From Marinirhabdus sp050859505 (GTDB lineage Bacteria > Bacteroidota > Bacteroidia > Flavobacteriales > Flavobacteriaceae), in the NCBI RefSeq assembly GCF_050859505.1, contig NZ_CP193934.1, positions 2,480,001 through 2,544,000 of the forward strand: a DNA stretch of 64,000 bases, written 5' to 3'. Positions 7,891-16,582 of the stretch are shown piece by piece. The first letter of the stretch is position 1. The number at the start of each line of letters is the position of its first letter. The notes under the pieces were generated by a model that was not told the DNA's origin, searched no databases, and worked only from the letters and a program-made list of their open reading frames with translations. Position numbers and translations under genes: made by a program.

Positions 7891-8418
7891 TTATTTAGAC
7901 GGTATAAGTGTAGCGCCATCTCGTAACGCAAAGGGCATCGTATCATAGTAATGCGATAAAAAAGCCATTTTTCCATCTACTAGTAAGGCAACCACATGAT
8001 ACTGTGCCGTAGCAGTTTTCTTAGTTTTTTTATTTGTGTTGGTCACAACTCCCCAACTAAAGCCATACTGTCCAGGCGTCACGGCTACATTTTCATCAGT
8101 CTCTACCGATAAATAAACATCTCCAGAAAAGCTAAAAGTATTCTCTTTAAAAGTTTGCGTATACCGTTCTAAATGGTCTTGTTTAGAGATGGTATCATTA
8201 GTGCCTCCCAGACCAATGATCAAGGCATCGTCTGCAAAAAACGAATTTAATTTTTTTGCGTCTCCTGCCTTCATGGCTGCTGTATAGCCTTGAAGTAGTT
8301 CCACATTGGCTTGGTAGTTGTCAAAATCCAGTGTCACACCCTTGTCCTGCGATTGGGCAGTAAAAGAGATGGCAAGTAACATAAGAAACGTGTAAATGGT
8401 TGTTTTAAAAGTTTTCAT
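7891..8418 (-). CDS. Exported NTF2-like (SnoaL/DUF4440 type) protein
   Basis: A 175-residue protein with an N-terminal signal peptide (MKTFKTTIYTFLMLLAISFTAQSQ). The mature part matches the NTF2-like pattern: a helix with YTAAMKAGDAKKLNSFFADDALI, then curved-sheet strands ending in AQYHVVALLVDGKMAFLSHYYDT. Such proteins often serve as small-molecule binding or isomerase domains, but no catalytic residues can be assigned here. It is the last gene of a probable three-gene unit with the Rid-like and epimerase-like genes upstream. Confidence 0.75.
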   Translation of the reverse strand: MKTFKTTIYTFLMLLAISFTAQSQDKGVTLDFDNYQANVELLQGYTAAMKAGDAKKLNSFFADDALIIGLGGTNDTISKQDHLERYTQTFKENTFSFSGDVYLSVETDENVAVTPGQYGFSWGVVTNTNKKTKKTATAQYHVVALLVDGKMAFLSHYYDTMPFALRDGATLIPSK

Positions 8419-8481
8419 AATTGTTTGATTTTAAGAGATTAGAGTAATAGTTATGTATGTTTAGTTTTAGTTATTGAAAGT

Positions 8482-9030
8482 TTATTCTGCTTTATGAACT
8501 TCCAGTTCAATCTCAATCATAAACTCAGGTATGGCCAATTCTTTAACACCTAACCAAGAACCAGTAGGAAAGTGATTTTTGTAGATTTCTGTTCGGTATG
8601 CTGCGTTTTCAAGAAACATAGGCATATGGGTGGTAAACACATTTTCTACCACTACATCGTCAAAAGTGCAGCCGTAATGGGCTAATATTTTTTCCAAATC
8701 TGCATAGCAGTTTTTCATTTGTTGTGCTAGATCTCCTATAGCGGTTGGATTTCCCGCATCGTCCATACTTACAGCGCCCGAAACTTTTATACTATTTCCT
8801 ATTTTCACTGCGTGCGAATAGCCGTAGGCTTCTTCAACTTCCGGACGAAGCTGAAAATAGTCTGGCTTCCCATGTTCGGCTTCTGTTTCCTGGTGAACTA
8901 CAGTTTCAACAGGCTCGTTAGGTGTTGGCTTGGTTTCTTCTTTGCAGCCTGTGAACGCTAGGATAGTGGCTAATAAAATTCCTATTGGAAGCAGTTTTAT
9001 TTTTAAGGGATGTTTACGCAGTGATTTCAT
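8482..9030 (-). CDS. Rid-family (YjgF/RidA-like) lipoprotein
   Basis: A 182-residue protein. It has a lipoprotein signal (LLATILAFTGC, Cys at about residue 29), then a linker rich in Glu and Pro, then a Rid domain (YSHAVKIGNSIKVSGAV, LAQQMKNCYADLEKILAHYGCTFDDVV, FPTGSWLGVKELAIPEFMIEIELEV). Canonical RidA has an Arg in FPARS-type sequences that defines imine deaminase activity; here that position is Gly (FPTGSW), so classical enamine/imine hydrolysis is doubtful. Export is also unusual for the family. A relic of a second copy of this gene lies at 20411-20533. Confidence 0.8.
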   Translation of the reverse strand: MKSLRKHPLKIKLLPIGILLATILAFTGCKEETKPTPNEPVETVVHQETEAEHGKPDYFQLRPEVEEAYGYSHAVKIGNSIKVSGAVSMDDAGNPTAIGDLAQQMKNCYADLEKILAHYGCTFDDVVVENVFTTHMPMFLENAAYRTEIYKNHFPTGSWLGVKELAIPEFMIEIELEVHKAE

Positions 9031-9070
9031 ATTTTTTCGGTTTTAAGTTGTTATTTTTTTAAATGAAATT

Positions 9071-10003
9071 TTAATATGTTTTTAAAGTTTCCGCAGCAGG
9101 AATAAATTGCATCTGTAAATCTTTTTGCGCCAGGGTGTTTTTATAAATACTAACCGGAGGATTTTTTGCTTGCTTATGATTTAATAGTAGAGAAATATCT
9201 GATGTTGCGTAGGTTTCGCTGGAAAGCAAATAATCCTTTCCGTGTAAGCCTTTTGTAGTAGCTGTTTTAAAAATAGCTTTAGCCACATCCCGAACATCTA
9301 CAATGGCAAATGGCACGTCGTTATCGTAAATAGCCTGTATAAAATCGTCTGGGGCAATTTTATTTTTTATCAGAAACTGAAGCCCTGTTGAAGTAGAATC
9401 TTCTCTTTTAGAAAGCGATTTTCCCATCACAGCCACGGGTGAAACCGTTGAGATTTCAAAAGAAGTTTCTGGATGATTTTTTATAAACTTCAAAACCGTT
9501 TGGTTCGCTATAAACTTAGCCTGTGCATACGGATGGCTTTCAATACTGGTAAAGCGAATGTCGGTTTCATCAAAAGTATCTTTAAAATTTTTGTTGCCTG
9601 CAGGCATTGGGAAATTGGTGTTCCATCCAGCCACCGAAGCAATAAATACAACTTTCTCAATCCCTGGAGTTTTATTAATAACCTCCAAAAAATTTTCAGT
9701 TCCTTTTATGGTGGGATCAAAAAGTTCGGTCTGGGGGTTGTCTACAGCAAGTTGGAAAGGGGTTCCTCCATGGATAATGATATCACAATCCTCAGCAAAT
9801 TCTTTTAATTGCTTTTTATTTTCAACAGTAAGCTCGCTAAAACTAATTTGATCACTATGGCCCAGTTCTAACAGGTGTTGGTATTTTTCTTTTTTAAGTA
9901 TATCGGTCACGCCAACTAAGACGTTATATCCTTCTTCTACAAATTTTTTGGTTGTATGGCTCCCTATAAATCCGGAACCACCAATAATGCCTACTGTTTT
10001 CAT
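9071..10003 (-). CDS. NAD(P)-dependent epimerase/dehydratase-like (extended SDR)
   Basis: A 310-residue cytoplasmic protein. It has the Rossmann signature GGSGFIGS near residues 8-15, a Ser at about 123 (IASVAGW) and the Y159-x-x-x-K163 catalytic pair (YAQAK), the organisation of extended short-chain dehydrogenases acting on carbonyls or nucleotide sugars. The substrate cannot be predicted. It is transcribed divergently from the sensor kinase gene, and the 190-bp gap holds one of the ATCACA-N6-TGTGAT palindromes, so it may be under the same control. Confidence 0.85.
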   Translation of the reverse strand: MKTVGIIGGSGFIGSHTTKKFVEEGYNVLVGVTDILKKEKYQHLLELGHSDQISFSELTVENKKQLKEFAEDCDIIIHGGTPFQLAVDNPQTELFDPTIKGTENFLEVINKTPGIEKVVFIASVAGWNTNFPMPAGNKNFKDTFDETDIRFTSIESHPYAQAKFIANQTVLKFIKNHPETSFEISTVSPVAVMGKSLSKREDSTSTGLQFLIKNKIAPDDFIQAIYDNDVPFAIVDVRDVAKAIFKTATTKGLHGKDYLLSSETYATSDISLLLNHKQAKNPPVSIYKNTLAQKDLQMQFIPAAETLKTY

Positions 10004-10175
10004 AAATTCTAATTAATTAATTTGTTAGTTGAAAATTCATCTTTTAAAAAATAATGCGGTTTTAGTAGTAGGGTCAATCATATTGGGGGTAATCGGCAAT
10101 TTTGAAATAGACCATCGTGAAAAATTTTGGCTTAATTCTTATAAAACAAGATACGCTTCAGATCCTGACAAGTCA

Positions 10176-10193
10176 ATCACACGTTAATGTGAT
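10176..10193. promoter_or_regulatory. Palindromic operator candidate, copy 1
   Basis: ATCACACGTTAATGTGAT has perfect 6-bp arms (ATCACA / TGTGAT) around a 6-bp centre. It ends 19 bp before TATATTTG (10213-10220), a perfect match to the Bacteroidetes -7 element TAnnTTTG. The same architecture occurs at 13296, 20282 and 35661. Confidence 0.65.
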
Positions 10194-10212
10194 TTTAGGT
10201 GCTATCTTTTTG

Positions 10213-10220
10213 TATATTTG
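10213..10220 (+). promoter_or_regulatory. -7 promoter element of the sensor kinase gene
   Basis: TATATTTG matches TAnnTTTG exactly. It would place the transcription start near 10226, downstream of the GTG at 10199 and upstream of the GTG at 10256. This supports the downstream start codon. A good TTTG -33 box is not visible; the palindrome occupies that position. Confidence 0.5.
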
Positions 10221-10255
10221 GAAGTTACAGAACTGAACCAGCCAAATTTCAACCA

Positions 10256-13200
10256 GTGTATTTTTCTATCAGAAATTTATTTTCTTTTTTTCTGCTGCTT
10301 CTTATTTTAGGTAGTATTTCACTTTTTGGGCAAAATCCCTCACAGATTGATGAGTTAACTACGCAGCAAGGGCTTATGTTCAGGGAAGTAATTGCTATTG
10401 AGCAAGATAACAATGGTTTTATGTGGTTTGCTACCCCACAAGGAATCAATAGATACGACGGGTATAATTTTAAGGTGTATAATAGCGATAAAAATAACCC
10501 GTATTTTATTGAAGAAGACAAACTAACTGGAAATACCCTTTTTGACAAAAAAGCCAATGTTTTATGGTATCTCGCCAATGATAAGCTATTTGCACTGGAT
10601 TTAGAGACAGATATGGTTATTGCTTACAATGAAAAACATACCATTAACGGGAAGGTCTTAGCATTGCATCAAGGCAAAGATGGAACTATCTGGATTATTA
10701 CCGATGATTACTGGAAAACACAAAAGAGCGATTCCAAACAGTATTTATTGAAATATAATAAGGGTCGTTTTGAAGCGGTTGCCAACATACCCAGAAACAA
10801 CCGAGGGTTTGTTAGTCTGAACTCAGATGCCAAGGGAAACCTCTGGTTCAGTACTACCAACGGAACAAGAAAATATACACAAGCGGGTGCTTTTATAACC
10901 GATTATGATCTGGACTGTTATGATTTTTATGGAGCTACCATGCACTTTGTGCGTTCCTATATTGACAGCAAAAATAATCATTACTTTTTCCCTAAGACCC
11001 AAGGTGGGATTCATTTGCTTGATGGGATTACTCACCAAACGAAAACGTTGTTGGATGTCATGGAACAATTTAATGTGGGTATTGAAGATAGCCAGAACAA
11101 AGTTTGGTTTGCTGGGTCACAATCGCTGTACCGAATGGATGAAAAAGGCGGCTTTACTAACTATACAGATTTGCTTAAAAGTCGGTTTGATTATTCTGTA
11201 ATAAACGATCTATTTATTGATGAAAACAACTTGCTTTGGATCGCAACCGATAATGGCTTGTTCAAAATACGCATTGGAGAACAATTATTCGACACGCTAT
11301 TTACCTCTCAGAAAAAAGGTTGGGGAAACACTATGCGTGGAATGTTTGAGGACAATGAAGGTACTCTATATGGTCTTTGTGAAAGTTCCAGTCAAATTAT
11401 ATACAGAACCTCAACGGGTCGTATAGATACGCTTCATTTAAAAACTGATACTGGAGAACAACCCAACATTCATCACGGAGCAAGCTTTTTTGTAGTGAAC
11501 GACGCGAAAACTTTTGTTTATAGCGTATCGAAAGAATTACTTAAAATTAATCTGAAGTCAGGATATGTAAAACAGTATAAAGAATTTATCCCTAATGTAA
11601 GGGTTTATGGATCTAATCCGCTTGTAAAACTGGCAGATGGAAGGTTGTTATTTGGCTACACACTTTCGCGCTTAACACTTTTTGACCCTATAACAGAGAA
11701 AAGTGAACCCGTATTTAAAGATAGTAATAGCTATACTGAAATTGAACCCCTTACTTTTTTTGCAGCAAGTAAAGAAAAAAATATAGTTTGGGTGGGAACC
11801 CAGGATAATGGGTTGTTAAAACTTAATTTAAACGGAAGTATTGAAAAGGTGTTCACCATAAATTCAACGCCAAGTATTAGAAAAAATCACGTGCTTGTGG
11901 TGGATGAAGATACAGATGGTAGTATTTGGGTTGGAACCTACGGTGGAGGCCTTACTCATATTTCAGCAGATGGGAAAACGGTAAAAAGCTACACAAAACC
12001 TGACGGATTACCAGATAACAATATTGTAGGGATACTTACAGATGGTTCAGATAATTTATGGCTAAGTACCTATAACGGCCTGTCTTATTTTAGCAAGCGA
12101 AATAAGAACTTTCAAAATTATTATACCGAAGACGGCTTGTCACATAACGAATTTAATTATAGCTCTTTCTTTAAAGACAGCAACGATACTTATTATTTTG
12201 GCGGAATGAACGGAGTTTCCAGTTTTACGTCTAAGCAAATAGTACGCAATGAAACGCTACCATGTTTAAGGCTTACAGGATATTCTGGGTATAATAGCAG
12301 GTATAAGGAAAGCTACGAGATTGATACCTCTTTATACGAAACGACAACTATCGAAATTTCGCCATACGATCAATATTTTCAAATTAATTGGACCATGCCT
12401 AGTTATTTTCAGAACGATACGAACAAGTATAGCACAACCTTAGAAGGGTATGAGGACAGATGGTTTTTTCAGGGAAGCAGCCCTTCTGTTAGGTATAATA
12501 AATTACCAGCAGGCGAGTATATTTTAAAAATTAAAGGAGCCGATGCCAGAGGGAACGAAACAAGTTCCATATTATCTATTCCAATTACCGTTCGTCAGTT
12601 TTTTTATAAAAAATGGTGGTTTATCGCGCTAGTTATACTGCTGAACGTAGCCTTGGTATATGCACTTTTCAAATGGAGATTACAGCAACTATTGGCCTTA
12701 GAACAGTTGCGTACCAAAATATCCAGCGATCTCCACGACGATGTAGGTTCGTTGCTTTCAGGATTGGCCATGCAAACGGAGTTGATGGAAATAAACGCCA
12801 GCCAGGAAGACAAAACGAAATTGCAGAAAATAGCAGGCATTAGCCGAAATGCCATTTCACAAATGCGGGATCTGGTGTGGAGTATAGACAATAGACGAAC
12901 AACAAGCAACGATTTAATTGAACGCATGCATGAGCTTGCTGAAGAATTGTTATTACCCCGAGACGTATCTTTCAATATTAATAGTGAAGGCGTAGACCAG
13001 CGCAATAAAAAACTAGCACCTCAAATAAAACAGAATCTCTTTTTAATCTACAAAGAAGCCATCACGAATCTGCTAAAGCATAGTGACGCTTCACATTTGC
13101 AGGTAACTATTGCAAACCAAGCCAAAAACTGTCTCTTTAAAATTAAAGACAACGGAAGCACAAAGGAGAACTATTCGTCTACAGGATTAGGCCTTTCCAA

Positions 13201-13294
13201 TATTCAACTACGTGCCGAAGCCATAGGAGGGACAGTTACTTTTGAAACTACCAATGGTTTTGCAATTATTCTGAAGTTGCCTTTTCAGCTTTAA
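10256..13294 (+). CDS. Membrane sensor histidine kinase, Reg_prop/Y_Y_Y type
   Basis: About 1012 residues from GTG 10256, which gives a clean signal peptide (FFLLLLILGSISLFGQ); the frame is open from GTG 10199, but that codon precedes the -7 box. The large periplasmic sensor contains two-component-regulator propeller repeats (e.g. NNGFMWFATPQGINRYDG, DGSIWVGTYGGGLTHIS, DNLWLSTYNGLSYF) and a Y_Y_Y domain (YSTTLEGYEDRWF...LPAGEYILKIKGAD). A membrane helix (WWFIALVILLNVALVYALF) leads to a HisKA_3 domain with phospho-acceptor His about 827 (SDLHDDVGS) and a HATPase (KEAITNLLKHS, GLGLSNI). There is no receiver or DNA-binding domain, so the NarL-type regulator at 35732 is a plausible partner. Confidence 0.9.
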   Translation: MYFSIRNLFSFFLLLLILGSISLFGQNPSQIDELTTQQGLMFREVIAIEQDNNGFMWFATPQGINRYDGYNFKVYNSDKNNPYFIEEDKLTGNTLFDKKANVLWYLANDKLFALDLETDMVIAYNEKHTINGKVLALHQGKDGTIWIITDDYWKTQKSDSKQYLLKYNKGRFEAVANIPRNNRGFVSLNSDAKGNLWFSTTNGTRKYTQAGAFITDYDLDCYDFYGATMHFVRSYIDSKNNHYFFPKTQGGIHLLDGITHQTKTLLDVMEQFNVGIEDSQNKVWFAGSQSLYRMDEKGGFTNYTDLLKSRFDYSVINDLFIDENNLLWIATDNGLFKIRIGEQLFDTLFTSQKKGWGNTMRGMFEDNEGTLYGLCESSSQIIYRTSTGRIDTLHLKTDTGEQPNIHHGASFFVVNDAKTFVYSVSKELLKINLKSGYVKQYKEFIPNVRVYGSNPLVKLADGRLLFGYTLSRLTLFDPITEKSEPVFKDSNSYTEIEPLTFFAASKEKNIVWVGTQDNGLLKLNLNGSIEKVFTINSTPSIRKNHVLVVDEDTDGSIWVGTYGGGLTHISADGKTVKSYTKPDGLPDNNIVGILTDGSDNLWLSTYNGLSYFSKRNKNFQNYYTEDGLSHNEFNYSSFFKDSNDTYYFGGMNGVSSFTSKQIVRNETLPCLRLTGYSGYNSRYKESYEIDTSLYETTTIEISPYDQYFQINWTMPSYFQNDTNKYSTTLEGYEDRWFFQGSSPSVRYNKLPAGEYILKIKGADARGNETSSILSIPITVRQFFYKKWWFIALVILLNVALVYALFKWRLQQLLALEQLRTKISSDLHDDVGSLLSGLAMQTELMEINASQEDKTKLQKIAGISRNAISQMRDLVWSIDNRRTTSNDLIERMHELAEELLLPRDVSFNINSEGVDQRNKKLAPQIKQNLFLIYKEAITNLLKHSDASHLQVTIANQAKNCLFKIKDNGSTKENYSSTGLGLSNIQLRAEAIGGTVTFETTNGFAIILKLPFQL

Positions 13295-13295
13295 A

Positions 13296-13313
13296 ATCAC
13301 ACGTTTATGTGAT
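13296..13313. promoter_or_regulatory. Palindromic operator candidate, copy 2
   Basis: ATCACACGTTTATGTGAT begins two bases after the sensor kinase stop codon and ends 22 bp before TAGTTTTA (13336-13343), a -7-like element. The downstream gene is the PPAD-like deiminase at 13381. The arms are identical to the other three copies and the centre differs by one base from copy 1. Confidence 0.6.
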
Positions 13314-13380
13314 GGAGGTGTGTTGTTTAATAAATTAGTTTTACCAAGTAACTCATTTCATAACTGAAAACCCGCCCTAA

Positions 13381-14883
13381 ATGAAACTAAATTATCTCCA
13401 TTTTTTAATCCTATTCGTACTCTTTTCTTGTGACACAACTGAAAAGAAAAATTTAGAAATAGCAGCTACTAATTTTTACACCCAGGGAATCCATAACAGA
13501 ACTGCAGCAGAATGGGAACCTGCACTGGGCACCTTAATTGTCTGGCCATTAAGTATTCCACATAAACTGGTTATAGAACTTGCTAAAGACAACCATCTAT
13601 TCACTATGGTGGAAGATAAAGAGGCGCAAAAAGAAGCTGAAAAGTGGTTTGGAGCATGGAGTATAGACCTAAATAAGGTAACGTTTATGTATGCAGAACA
13701 AGGAGTAGATGCATGGTGGACGCGCGATTGGGGGCCAAGTGCAGTTTTTACAGATAAAGGCTCCTACAAGTTGGCCGATGGAAAGTACATCTATGCAACC
13801 CCGCTAACAGATATGGCTTGCAACGATTCCTTGCAGTTTCTATATTTTGACGAAAATAAAAAAATGGAGCTCACCCAAATAGACGACGACGCCACAATTC
13901 CACTTGCAAAACAATTGGGTTTTGAGCTAATGGATTTACCATTTAATAACACTGGTGGCAATGTATTAACAGACGGATTGGGAACCGCATTTTCTACCTG
14001 TGTAATCTATGCTGAAAACAAATACCACGGAATTGACGCCGAAAATTTTCTGAAACTGAACGATTCATTGTTAGGGTTTCAGCGATATAACATTATTTCA
14101 AATTTTGAAAAGAGAGGAATTCAGCATATCGATTGCTTGTTAAAACTTATTGACGAAGAGACTATTTTAGTAGCAGAACCACCAGAGGATCACGAATTAT
14201 TCAGCGTCTATAACGATATAATAGAAAAAGAACTTTCAAAATTTAAAACGGCCTACGGCAATCCCTATACCATTAAAAGAATTAAGACAGCGCGTTGGAT
14301 TAATGAGCGTTTAGCCGCTTATACCAATTCGCTTATTTTAAACAAAACGGTATATATTCCACTTTTTGATATTCCTCAGGATGCTATTGCCCTTGCAACG
14401 TGGAGGGATGTAATGCCAGGCTATACAATTAAAGGGTTTACATACGCATTAGATGATGAGCCCTTTGTAACCGATGAAGTAAAGAACCATTACCGTGTCT
14501 ATGGATGGAACGATGGCGATGCCTTGCATTGCCGCACACGAGCTATTTGGAATCCCGATATCTTATTTATAAGTGTAAATACAAGTAATACTGAAGTGGA
14601 TGCAGATCAAAATCACAACGTATATGCAACCATTATCGATTATAGCAAGAAAGGCCTTGTCGAGGATAGCAGTGAACTCTACTGGAGAATACAGGGAGAC
14701 ACTGTCTGGAAAACCATTATACTTTCCAACACCAAAAACGAACATCATTTTTTTGCTGAAATACCAAATCAGAAGTCCGGAACTACCATTGAGTATTATA
14801 TATCGGCCGTTTCAAAATCTGGGGAAAAAGCAACGCGTCCCATTACTGCACCGCTTGCCTCTTACACACGTGTTGTGAAGTGA
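13381..14883 (+). CDS. Peptidylarginine deiminase-like lipoprotein (PPAD type)
   Basis: A 500-residue protein with a lipoprotein signal (LFVLFSC, Cys17). The catalytic domain carries all four residues expected for the Porphyromonas-type deiminase: Asp116 in WWTRDWGP, His249 and Asp251 in QHIDCLL, and nucleophile Cys384 in ALHCRTRAI, plus the GGN motif (NNTGGNV). After about residue 400 comes a beta-rich, Ig-like C-terminal domain (VYATIIDYSKKGLVEDSSELYWRIQGD), the same architecture as PPAD. The family converts arginine side chains (or agmatine) to citrulline and ammonia. It probably acts on peptides at the cell envelope. A palindromic operator precedes it. Confidence 0.85.
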   Translation: MKLNYLHFLILFVLFSCDTTEKKNLEIAATNFYTQGIHNRTAAEWEPALGTLIVWPLSIPHKLVIELAKDNHLFTMVEDKEAQKEAEKWFGAWSIDLNKVTFMYAEQGVDAWWTRDWGPSAVFTDKGSYKLADGKYIYATPLTDMACNDSLQFLYFDENKKMELTQIDDDATIPLAKQLGFELMDLPFNNTGGNVLTDGLGTAFSTCVIYAENKYHGIDAENFLKLNDSLLGFQRYNIISNFEKRGIQHIDCLLKLIDEETILVAEPPEDHELFSVYNDIIEKELSKFKTAYGNPYTIKRIKTARWINERLAAYTNSLILNKTVYIPLFDIPQDAIALATWRDVMPGYTIKGFTYALDDEPFVTDEVKNHYRVYGWNDGDALHCRTRAIWNPDILFISVNTSNTEVDADQNHNVYATIIDYSKKGLVEDSSELYWRIQGDTVWKTIILSNTKNEHHFFAEIPNQKSGTTIEYYISAVSKSGEKATRPITAPLASYTRVVK

Positions 14884-14968
14884 AAAATTCCTTTTGCACT
14901 ATGACACATTTAGGTCTAGCAACTATGAAATTACAAAGTATCCTTAGAAATAAACAAAAATTAAAAAT

Positions 14969-15478
14969 ATGAAAAGAAACATCCTAATCGCACTAACATT
15001 ATTGTTTTGCACTTTAAGTTTCAGCCAAAATACAAATCAAAAATACGCCAAAGATGTACAATCCATAGACGCCATTATAGATGCCTATTATGAAGTAATT
15101 TCAGGTTCGAGCAATGATCCTTGGCAATTTGAAAGAGACAGCTATATTCATGCTGAAAATGCCATTATTACTAGGTTGGATGAGGATGGGAACGCTTTCT
15201 CGCATTCATTAGAAGCAGAATACATTCCATTAGTATTAGCACCCAAAGAAGATTTTTATGAGAAGGAATTAAAAAGAAGTGTAAGCCAATTTGGAAACAT
15301 CGCCCAGGTATGGAGTGCTTTTGAAATACGAACAGACCCAGAAATTGCATCAGGAATTAGAGGATTAAACAGTGTTCAACTTCACTTTGAGCAAGGAAGA
15401 TGGTGGATAGATAGCTGGACGTGTGAGATGGAGACTGATAAGAATGATGTAGTTACAGATTTTTTGAAAAAGGAATAA
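14969..15478 (+). CDS. Exported NTF2-like protein of unknown function
   Basis: A 169-residue protein with a signal peptide (MKRNILIALTLLFCTLSFSQ). The mature protein has the helix-plus-curved-sheet pattern of NTF2-like proteins (IDAIIDAYYEVISG; SQFGNIAQVWSAFEIRT; NSVQLHFEQGRWWIDSWTCE). It follows the PPAD-like gene by 85 bp in the same direction. A relic of its last 48 codons is present at 24242-24388, showing that a second copy once existed in the window. No catalytic residue can be assigned. Confidence 0.75.
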   Translation: MKRNILIALTLLFCTLSFSQNTNQKYAKDVQSIDAIIDAYYEVISGSSNDPWQFERDSYIHAENAIITRLDEDGNAFSHSLEAEYIPLVLAPKEDFYEKELKRSVSQFGNIAQVWSAFEIRTDPEIASGIRGLNSVQLHFEQGRWWIDSWTCEMETDKNDVVTDFLKKE

Positions 15479-15602
15479 ATTTTTCACTTACAATCCATAT
15501 AAATTCCTTTTTTGCATCTTTAATAACGCTAGGAATTTTATAATCCAGTTCCATTTCCGAAGTACCAAGTGACTCAAATAATTTGTAACACATTCCTACG
15601 TA

Positions 15603-15635
15603 TTTATACCTATATGTTTAATTACCATATCTTTA
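15603..15635 (+). promoter_or_regulatory. Candidate promoter of the ABC/M1 operon
   Basis: TTTA at 15603-15606 and TATCTTTA at 15628-15635 are separated by 21 bp and resemble the Bacteroidetes TTTG / TAnnTTTG pair. Start codon 15662 is 26 bp downstream. No palindromic operator is present here. Confidence 0.35.
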
Positions 15636-15661
15636 GAAAAACTAACTAATAGAAATCAACC

Positions 15662-16549
15662 ATGGACTTACAAATTAAAAATTTAAGTAAAACGTATTCA
15701 AATGGAGTACAGGCTTTAAAAGATGTTACACTAGATATTCCACAAGGGATGTTTGGGCTGTTAGGACCAAACGGTGCTGGAAAATCATCATTAATGAGAA
15801 CCCTGGCGACATTGCAACAAGCCGATTCTGGATCTGTAATGCTAGGAGATATTGATGTTTTGAATGATAAATCTAAAGTGAGAAAAATTCTTGGTTATCT
15901 GCCGCAGGAGTTTGGCGTGTATCCAAAAGTAAGCTCGTATAATATGCTCCACCATATTGCAGCATTAAAAGGTGTTTCTAATAAAGGAGAACGTAAAGAG
16001 CTAGTAGAATCGCTACTTAATAAAACAAATCTCTGGCATGTACGTAATAAAAGTTTAGGCACCTATTCCGGAGGGATGAAACAGCGTTTTGGGATTGCCC
16101 AAGCATTAATAGGTGACCCAAGATTAATAATTGTAGATGAACCTACTGCTGGTTTAGATCCTGCAGAGCGTGTACGTTTTCATAATTTATTGAGCGAAAT
16201 AGGGGAGAACACCATTGTAATTCTTTCCACTCATATTGTTGAAGACATCTCTAACCTCTGTAATAATATGGCGATTATCTGTTTAGGTGAAGTAATTGCA
16301 CAGGGGAATCCTGCGGTTTTGACAGAGGCGGTGAAAGGACGTGTTTGGAAAAAGGCGATTGATAAAAAGGATTTAGAGAACTATCAAAACGAGATGAAGG
16401 TAATCTCTACCCATCTTAAGGCTGGACAAACAGTAATACACGTTTTAAACGACACAAAACCAGACGCATCGTTTGAGCCAAGCCCTGCAAATTTAGAAGA
16501 CGTTTATTTTGCTGAAATAACTTCTCGTATGGAGCCAGTTACTGCATAA
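15662..16549 (+). CDS. ABC transporter ATP-binding protein
   Basis: A 295-residue ATPase with Walker A GPNGAGKSS (residues 35-43), the ABC signature YSGGMKQR and Walker B LIIVDEPTAGLD, followed by the switch His (LSTHIVEDI). The C-terminal 80 residues are the regulatory extension common in ABC-2 type exporters. The gene ends 33 bp before the permease/M1 fusion gene and very probably energises it. The transported substrate is unknown. Confidence 0.92.
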   Translation: MDLQIKNLSKTYSNGVQALKDVTLDIPQGMFGLLGPNGAGKSSLMRTLATLQQADSGSVMLGDIDVLNDKSKVRKILGYLPQEFGVYPKVSSYNMLHHIAALKGVSNKGERKELVESLLNKTNLWHVRNKSLGTYSGGMKQRFGIAQALIGDPRLIIVDEPTAGLDPAERVRFHNLLSEIGENTIVILSTHIVEDISNLCNNMAIICLGEVIAQGNPAVLTEAVKGRVWKKAIDKKDLENYQNEMKVISTHLKAGQTVIHVLNDTKPDASFEPSPANLEDVYFAEITSRMEPVTA

Positions 16550-16582
16550 TTGTTTAGTAACCAAACTTAAAATCATTCAATT

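Noticed and set aside
10199..10255. GTG at 10199 as the start of the sensor kinase
   Set aside because: It would lie upstream of the TATATTTG -7 box and put 19 non-hydrophobic residues before the signal peptide. GTG 10256 fits both.
10256..13294. Hybrid one-component HTCS regulator
   Set aside because: The protein ends after the HATPase domain; no receiver or AraC-type DNA-binding domain follows.
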